From: Homalodisca vitripennis
Lineage: Eukaryota > Arthropoda > Insecta > Hemiptera > Cicadellidae
DNA: 64,000 bases
Direction: 5' to 3'
Assembly: GCF_021130785.1 (NCBI RefSeq)
Contig: NC_060214.1
Location: 5,421,001-5,485,000, forward strand
In this document: one piece after another, positions 58,126 through 64,000 of the stretch
Numbering within the stretch: the stretch's first letter is position 1
Layout of the letters: the number at the start of each line of letters is the position of its first letter
The notes under the pieces: generated by a model
Databases searched by the model: none
The model's input: the letters and a program-made list of their open reading frames with translations, nothing else
Told to the model about the DNA's origin: nothing
Translations under genes and position numbers: made by a program

Positions 58126-59208
58126 ATGTCACTTAGTGAGTTTGAGAGAATCACGCTGCTTATGATGCGTGGGTATGGAAATCTAGTTCGTCCCTATGAA
58201 GAAACAGCGCATTTGTTTAATGACACTTTTCTTGATAGACCCCCAATTAGTAAGTCAACAGTGTTTAAGAACAGTAAAAAGATTTGAAGAAACTAGAACA
58301 GTCCAAAGATCGCGAAAGAAGTGGCAGGCCTAAATCGGCAACAAATGAACAAAAATCTTTGGATGTACTCCAAACATTTGTTGAAAATCCCAGCACCTCG
58401 GCCAGAGTGGCTGCAGAAGATCTTGATATGAGCCATAGCTCAGTGTTGAATGTTTTACACAAAAACAAGTATCACCCTTTTAAAGTAACCCTAACCCAAG
58501 AACTTGCAGAGGATGATTTTGATCGAAGGACTGAATTTTGCGAAATAATGATGAGAAAGTGTGACGAAATTCAAAATTTTTTAAGTTCGATATTGTTTTT
58601 CAGACGAAGCTACATTCTTTGTTAATGGACAAGTTAATAGGCATAATTGCCGTTACTGGGCCGACCATAATCCACACTGGATGATAGAAGGCCACACACA
58701 AAGGCCTCAGAAAGTGAATATGTGGGCTGGAATAATAAACAATAACATTGTAGGACCGTTTGTGATAGATGGAAATCTAACAGGCGAAATTTATTTCAAT
58801 ATGTTTGACAAATAACATTTTGCCAGCAGTGCGTGCTCTTCTTGGGGCAAATTTTAATGCAGTATGGTTTCAGCAAGATGGAGCACCCGCCCCATTACTA
58901 TTTGCGGGTGGCGCAATCTGTTAGATGAAGTGTTTTCCTAACCGTTGGATTGGTCGCAGGGGTACCGTTGAGTGGCCGGCTAGGTCACCGGATCTTAATC
59001 CACTAGATTTCTTTTTGTGGGGCTTCTTAAAAGATAATGTGGTATAAAAACTAAACCAGCCAACATTGAGGAACTGACAAATCGTTTATTAGAAGAAGCA
59101 AGAAGAATTACACCCGAGATGCTTCAAAATGTGACTGCAGTAGGTTTTTATAATAGACTAGCTCATTGCCAACAAGTGTTCGGAGAGCAGTTTGAGCACC
59201 TCATTTAA
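58126..59208 (+). pseudogene. Mariner-superfamily transposase, broken
   Basis: The frame starts at the ATG of MSLSEFERITLLMMRGYGN and is broken within 60 codons. Later pieces are the helix-turn-helix region (RSGRPKSATNEQKS, NPSTSARVAAEDLDMSHSSV), the first catalytic Asp region (SDEATFFVNGQVNRHNC near 58603), NMWAGIINNNIVGPFVIDG, the second (WFQQDGAPAP near 58868) and WPARSPDLNPLDFFLWG near 58972. Counting codons from the Asp of QQDG to the Asp of PLDF gives about 41-42 residues between, suggesting the DD41D (rosa-like) group; indels in this copy make the count uncertain. Several stops and frame changes leave it inactive. Confidence 0.85.
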
Positions 59209-59355
59209 AAGGTATGGTTATTTTTTGTAATACATAGATAATTTTTAATTTAATTCTTTTGGATAATTGTGTTCCATAAAGTGTCATTTTCAGTCAGAAC
59301 AGTTCACTTGAGACTGAAATTGCGGAAAAATAATAATTAATCAAACGTTACTTCT

Positions 59356-59644
59356 GAAAATTCAAACGGCCCGTACTCTGAATAGGGTCAACCATTTTAA
59401 GTGCGGTTTGCGGTAATGAGTTTCTCTTTACTAGACCTTTAATTTGATATCAAACTCGGCCTATGCTTACATTTAAGATTTTCGTCCGACTCCTCACGGC
59501 CGTCCCCCTGAAAAGATAAAATGTCCCCACTGGTCCTCAAAAACTAGGTTCTTAATACAAGTGGTGATGTACAAAATTTAATTTGTATGAGTGAAGCCAT
59601 ACAAAATTAGTGAAAGCGTTTTCCATACTTTTTTTTCCACCCTG
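59356..59644 (-). repeat. Right inverted repeat of the mariner-type element
   Basis: Partner of the left repeat; ends in CCACCCTG followed by TA. Confidence 0.92.
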
Positions 59645-60003
59645 TATTTATTTTGTATATAAACAGTATATTTTAGATATTAATGGCATGTACTGGTTGC
59701 ATGTTGTTGGTTGTTGTATTAATTTGTTTTATGGTATATGAATCTATGCAGACTGCTCGTGCATGAACTAGTCATAATGAATCAAATGTATTGCATGTCT
59801 GTCAGTTGTTTATTTATGCCTGGTAGTTTATTGTGTTTAGCATATTGTATTGTTTGCATGTACATAATTTTCTTGGCTTCTCTCCTGTTGCATGAGTATG
59901 ATTCACTTAAGATGAAGTTTTGATTTGTTTTGATTGTATATATTGCCATCTTGTGGAACATGATCTATTATTATATTACTTTGTAAAAATGGTGACAACC
60001 GTG

Positions 60004-60030
60004 TATAAATAAATAAATAAATAAATAAAT
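60004..60030. repeat. AAAT tandem run at the LINE 3' end
   Basis: Six AAAT/TAAA units, interpreted as the terminal repeat tail of the LINE; near-identical runs also occur as simple microsatellites. Confidence 0.8.
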
Positions 60031-60800
60031 GAGAATGAGCAAATAAATGGCTATTTGAGTAGGTTGTGGTACGAAACTCTCAGTTTAATTATATTTTATT
60101 GCATTTTTATTTTATTTAATATTCTCTGCAATGAAGATTGGACTCTTAACTACTATTGACTATTTGTAACAAGGAACTATTTAATAAAGTAAATATAATT
60201 ATTATTGCTCAAATCAGCTTCAAAAAAACTGATATATTTCTGTATACTCTTTTGATCTCTTCTGACAGACGTTAATTCCCGATTCCATAATCCAAATCTG
60301 ATAACGTCTGATTTCAGACGCTGCACTAAGCGGAGGTGAAATTAAACTGAACTCAACATTCGCATAATTATATCAGTTATTTCATTTAATAAACACTTTA
60401 AGGTAATTCATTTAAAGATTCCTAGAATTTAGAAGTCAACGTAAACTTATTTTTACTCATTGTTAAAATACAGCTTACTACGAAATATTATTACGACTGT
60501 AAAACATAGGATAGATAATAGGGTAATTTTTCAAATAAATAAAGACATTTAAAAGTTATAAACCACATATAACACTCATATTGTGTTTTATTACTACCAT
60601 TAACATTTCAAATTTAGAGAATTCATCTTCAGGTATCAGGTTAAAGTACATCGTATAGAAAAGAAACAAATAAGTAAATTAAATTAACATGCATATTGTA
60701 ACTAAATCGGTAGCAACATATATTCCTTAATTAATGTATAATAAAATAATATTGTAAAGAATTTGAAATAATAAATTCTATACGAAAACAAGTTTTTCAT
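60031..60800. other. AT-rich spacer, nothing recognised
   Basis: No coding motif; a short inverted-looking stretch GATCTCTTCTGACAGACG / CAGACG near 60253-60320 has no clear meaning. Confidence 0.4.
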
Positions 60801-60804
60801 TTAA

Positions 60805-63358
60805 AAGGGGTTCCCTTTTCGGAAAAATGGGATAGAATTGGTTTTTCAGTTTTTTCTTATAAATTGTAGCTCAGAATCTTCTGTTTAAAATGATACATGG
60901 TATATTGTTTTACTGTTACGGGTAGTGTGTTAAAAAATTCATATGTTTGACAAGTTTCAAAGTTTTTACCGGTTGAGTAAGCATTCTCAGCGTTAGAGTG
61001 TACTGCGCTTCAAGCTTTGTGCTGTTGCTCACTCTTATACATATAATAGTCAAAGAAAACAAGATTTTCTTTTTTTTAATAAGTTGGCTAACCTGCTTCA
61101 GCAGGATATTTTAGCCAGTAGACAGCTGATAGATGTTTGTTTTGTTTGTTTATAGATGTATTGCTTTTTGACAGAGGTTATCTGTGTGTTCTCATAAGAG
61201 ATACACTGTGAGTGTTTTGTTTCTAACAGTTGCTTTGATTTATTGATAATTGCTAATATTGTGATGCCAAGATCACAGAGGGTATTTGTGAAAAGAACTC
61301 ACTGGAAAAAGAAGCCTAGGCCTGTTTTAGTTGAGTGTACTCCAGGTGTCCCAGCTGAAGAACAACCTAGGGCTAGGTCTTCATCTAGTAAGAAAGTTCA
61401 GGGTTTGAATATTAAAAACAATTTATTGATGATTTGATATAGTGAGATTACAAACGACTCTAAAGGAAATAGCTGTCAGTAAGATATGTTACGGAACCTT
61501 GACAATAAAGAGAAAGGCAATCGTAGGTCTTGCTAGCAATTTAGAATTTGAATGTGTTGACTGCAAGGAAAAAGCAATTAGTCCAAACTGTGAGCATACA
61601 GATGTAAACATTGGATTGAATGAAAACAAAAATGTGTTGTATGATGTAAATGTTCGCTTAGTTTACGGACTCAGATCCATAGGTAAGGGTAAGGCGGCAG
61701 CTGATTTGATGTGTGCTGTTATGAACCTTAGTCCACCTCCTTCCAAATACTTCATGCATGAACAGTTCTTACTTTCCATTTCAGAAACTGTTTGTAAAGA
61801 GTCTATGAAAGCTGCAGTAGAAAATTCCGTTGTTCTAAACGAAAATTCTAGAGATTTAGCAGTTACCCTCCACGGTTCGTGGCAAAAACGGGGCCAAACG
61901 TCCCTGAATGGAGTCGTTTCTCTTACATCATTAGATTCGGGCCAGTTCTTAGATGTAGAAGTTTTGTCTAATGTCTGCTCTTGTCCTGATAGACTAAAAA
62001 GCAGCATCTCAACAGTTGCTTGGCAAACTTTTATGGAAGCAGTGGTATGATGGAAGTTACTGGTGCAGTGATCATGTTTAGTCGGTCTGTACATAACTAT
62101 GATATCCGTTATTTAGAATATTTAGGAGACGTTGATTCAAAAGCATACGCTGAAGTTTTTGGTGCTAGGCCTTATGGTAATGCTATTGAAATCAGTAAAA
62201 TTGAATGTGTTGGTCACATTAAGAAAAGAATGGGCTCAAGGCTGAAAGTTTTGAAACTAAAACATCCGTTACTACCAGATGGAAGTAAAGTTGGTGGAAA
62301 ACACGAACTAACAAATACGGCCATCCTTCCTATCCAAGAATATTATAAACTAGCTATATTGAGAAACCTATCTTCTGTCAAAGATATGCAAGCTGCAGTC
62401 TCGACAGATTATTTTCATTTACCGTCATCAAATTAGAAGCCACAGGACGCCCTTTGCCCAAATACATACAAGATACCTGGTGTAAGTTTCGTAAATCAGT
62501 TCAAGAAAATGTAGCCTATGACCACAAAAATCATTTCCATTTCCCTGAAAAAGTTATGCTTCAAGTAAAACCAGTGTTCAGAGCACTTTCAAACCCAGTC
62601 TTACTTCAGAAATGCGTCAAAGGCAAAACTCAAAACGTAAACGAGTCGCTAAACAATGTTATCTGGACTTTTGTACCCAAGTGTAGGAGTGTATGAATCT
62701 ATCACATACTTCAATGGTGGTAACATCGGAAAGTGAAAATTGTTTGAGAAATGCTACCTGAGGCCTGGAAAGCAGTTTGTGAGTGCTTTGTTGAAGCTGG
62801 ACCGGAGGCGGATCGCAAAAGCAGATAAATTTCAGGAAGAGCTTCATAAGAAAATAAGACAGGCATTGCACAAATCAAAGAGAAAACTTTATGATGACTA
62901 TGAAGAGGAGGAAGGGGACAACCCATCATATGCTGCTGGCTTGTATTAGAAGGTAAAAAAAATAAAATTTTAAATTCTTTAATTTCAAATGTGTTTTTCT
63001 TTTCATTTGCCGTTTTCCGAAAGTTTAGTTTTGCGACACATATTTACCTTTTTCTCAGGAACGGGTAAAGATAATTAAACGTACTTTTTTTATGATATTC
63101 AGGTGAGGGTTTTCTGTAGGCTGAAAATAAAAGTATGTATATAAAATGATAATGATTTATGTTGTAAAACACTAATCATTAATTTTCACAAATAAAAAAG
63201 AATAATATATTTTAAATTTACACAAAATTTAAGAATTTGACTTAGGTTTGAATTTTTTCATTCCAATCATAGAAAAAGAACCAATATAAAAATTAAACTA
63301 TTCAGATACATTTTCTGAGAAAAAGGTACATGGGCGAGATAGGAGAAAAGTGACCCCC
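60805..63358 (+). mobile_element. Kolobok-like transposon copy 3, diverged
   Basis: The left end is TTAA, AA, GGGG then TTCCCTTTTC; the right end is GAGAAAAGTGACCCCC followed by ATAA, one base off TTAA. The right subterminal TTTCTGAGAAAAAGGTACAT is shared with copies 1 and 2. The transposase is a relative of copy 1 but clearly diverged at the protein level, so it represents a separate family. Confidence 0.82.
61264..62949 (+). pseudogene. Kolobok-like transposase copy 3, broken
   Basis: Starts MPRSQRVFVKRTHWKKK, which aligns with the start I chose in copy 1. Frames break near 61437, 62035, 62436 and 62690-62740. Conserved blocks are VNVRLVYGLRSIGKG, SWQKRGQTSLNGVVS, YLEYLGDVDSKAY, IECVGHIKKRMGSRLK and NVNESLNNVIW; the end is DNPSYAAGLY. 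The first catalytic Asp of the DGTW block is His here (TLHGSWQKRG), so the copy would be inactive even without the frame breaks. It lacks the long acidic linker of copy 1. Confidence 0.82.
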
Positions 63359-64000
63359 ATAATAGTACATCAGGATTAATTTTGAGTCTTTTGTAAATTT
63401 CAATATGTTCTAAATTAGACATTAGCTGACTTTTTTTGCATATGCGTACATTTCAAATTTTTGGATATTTTGTGCATTTATAACCAGTTGTGTTCTAATT
63501 AACAGCCGACTTTGATTTTTATCATTTCATGTCTCAATCTTTTAAGTTATTTTACATGCTCTTTAAATCATCCAATTTCGGAGGTTACTACTAGTATACA
63601 TACAACATACTATTATATCAACATGTATATAAAACAAAAATAAACTTATATGAATACTTGTTCTATTTTGAGGAAAATAGTTAACCATTACGGCATTGTT
63701 ACAAGGCTTAGCAATAGGCCAAAATAAAAATTTACTAGCTTTTCTACTAAAAGAATCAATGGTACTTAGTTATTGCAGTAATATTTCTAGTCGAAGAAAT
63801 AAACTCAATAAAAATGTGAATAAGGGTTAAACATTAGTTTACATTGTAATAGATTACATTTAGTCTTTTACTAATTAGGCTAAAAAAGTTTATTTTTTGT
63901 CTGCTGGAGGATGTAAAACTGTCTTCCAGATATCTCAACAATAAATTAGCCTCGTGACACCTGGTACTTCCGTGTGAATAAAATCATTGAAAAATAATCC
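63359..64000. other. AT-rich sequence, nothing recognised
   Basis: No frames with motifs or repeat ends in the last 640 bp. Confidence 0.45.

Larger units (their letters stand above)
57368..59644 (+). mobile_element. IS630-Tc1-mariner transposon with long inverted repeats
   Basis: Flanked by TA on both sides (57366-57367 and 59645-59646), starting CAGGGTGGAAAAAAAAG and ending CTTTTTTTTCCACCCTG. The inverted repeats are about 289 bp (57368-57656 and 59356-59644), longer than in typical mariners. The inside holds a broken transposase. It is inserted in the 3' UTR of the LINE, so it is the younger of the two. Confidence 0.93.
53409..60030 (+). mobile_element. Two-ORF non-LTR retrotransposon (Jockey superfamily)
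   Basis: ORF1 with a PHD-type finger, ORF2 with an apurinic-type endonuclease and a reverse transcriptase, a 3' UTR and a terminal AAAT repeat near 60004-60030 make up this element. A mariner-type transposon (57368-59644) sits in the 3' UTR. The left boundary is not fixed and could lie several hundred bases upstream. Domain layout fits the CR1/Jockey group; I do not assign a clade. Confidence 0.88.

Noticed and set aside
60253..60320. Inverted repeat around CTGACAGACG / GATTTCAGACG
   Set aside because: Arms are short, imperfect and not linked to any element end.
1..64000. CRISPR array, bacterial operons or prophage
   Set aside because: No short regularly spaced repeats and no bacterial gene layout; all recognised proteins are eukaryotic transposable-element products.

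Overview
This is an AT-rich, gene-poor stretch of eukaryotic, almost certainly insect, chromosome. The element set (Jockey-superfamily LINEs with a PHD-finger ORF1, a Ty3/gypsy LTR element, a Penelope-like element, a TTAA-targeting DDE transposon and mariner elements) fits an arthropod. A hemipteran is a guess; no host gene, rRNA or functional tRNA fixes the taxon. I find no host protein-coding gene. Almost everything recognisable is mobile DNA, much of it nested.

Layout: 1.7-2.9 kb, first unit of an old dispersed repeat family ('R units'). 3.83-6.67 kb, a complete Penelope-like element with inverted terminal repeats, a 35-bp tail, a 12-bp target duplication and broken RT and GIY-YIG coding. 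7.16-9.81 kb, a nearly intact Kolobok-like transposon flanked by TTAA. 10.3-10.9 kb, an unexplained GC-richer block. 14.9-16.2 kb, a CpG-containing block with a 109-bp tandem duplication. 17.1-20.7 kb, R units interrupted by a 5'-truncated Jockey-type LINE. 22.5-31.0 kb, more R units, a local duplication and a tRNA-Leu-derived SINE with a visible empty site. 31.0-41.0 kb, a gypsy element inserted in an R unit, itself carrying an internally deleted Kolobok-like copy and another possible inverted-repeat insertion. 41-52 kb, R units, a mariner relic, a second Jockey 3' fragment and a dispersed repeat pair. 53.4-60.0 kb, a two-ORF LINE with a mariner-type transposon in its 3' UTR. 60.8-63.4 kb, a third, diverged Kolobok-like copy.

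The most notable observation is that two unrelated retroelements, the gypsy element (gag/pol) and the 53-kb LINE (ORF1/ORF2), end their first frame with the same 12 bases, CCAAAAAACTAG. In both this places an A_AAA_AAC slippery heptamer directly before the stop, with the next product in the -1 frame. In the gypsy copy a stem-loop follows after a 9-nt spacer. Second is the R family: about a dozen collinear, decayed units of about 1.2-1.5 kb in one orientation, with splice-like signals on the minus strand, not matching any transposon I recognise. The Kolobok-like trio shows an autonomous copy, a deletion derivative and a copy with a lost catalytic Asp in one window.

All coordinates of diverged repeats are by-eye estimates; no alignment or database search was run.
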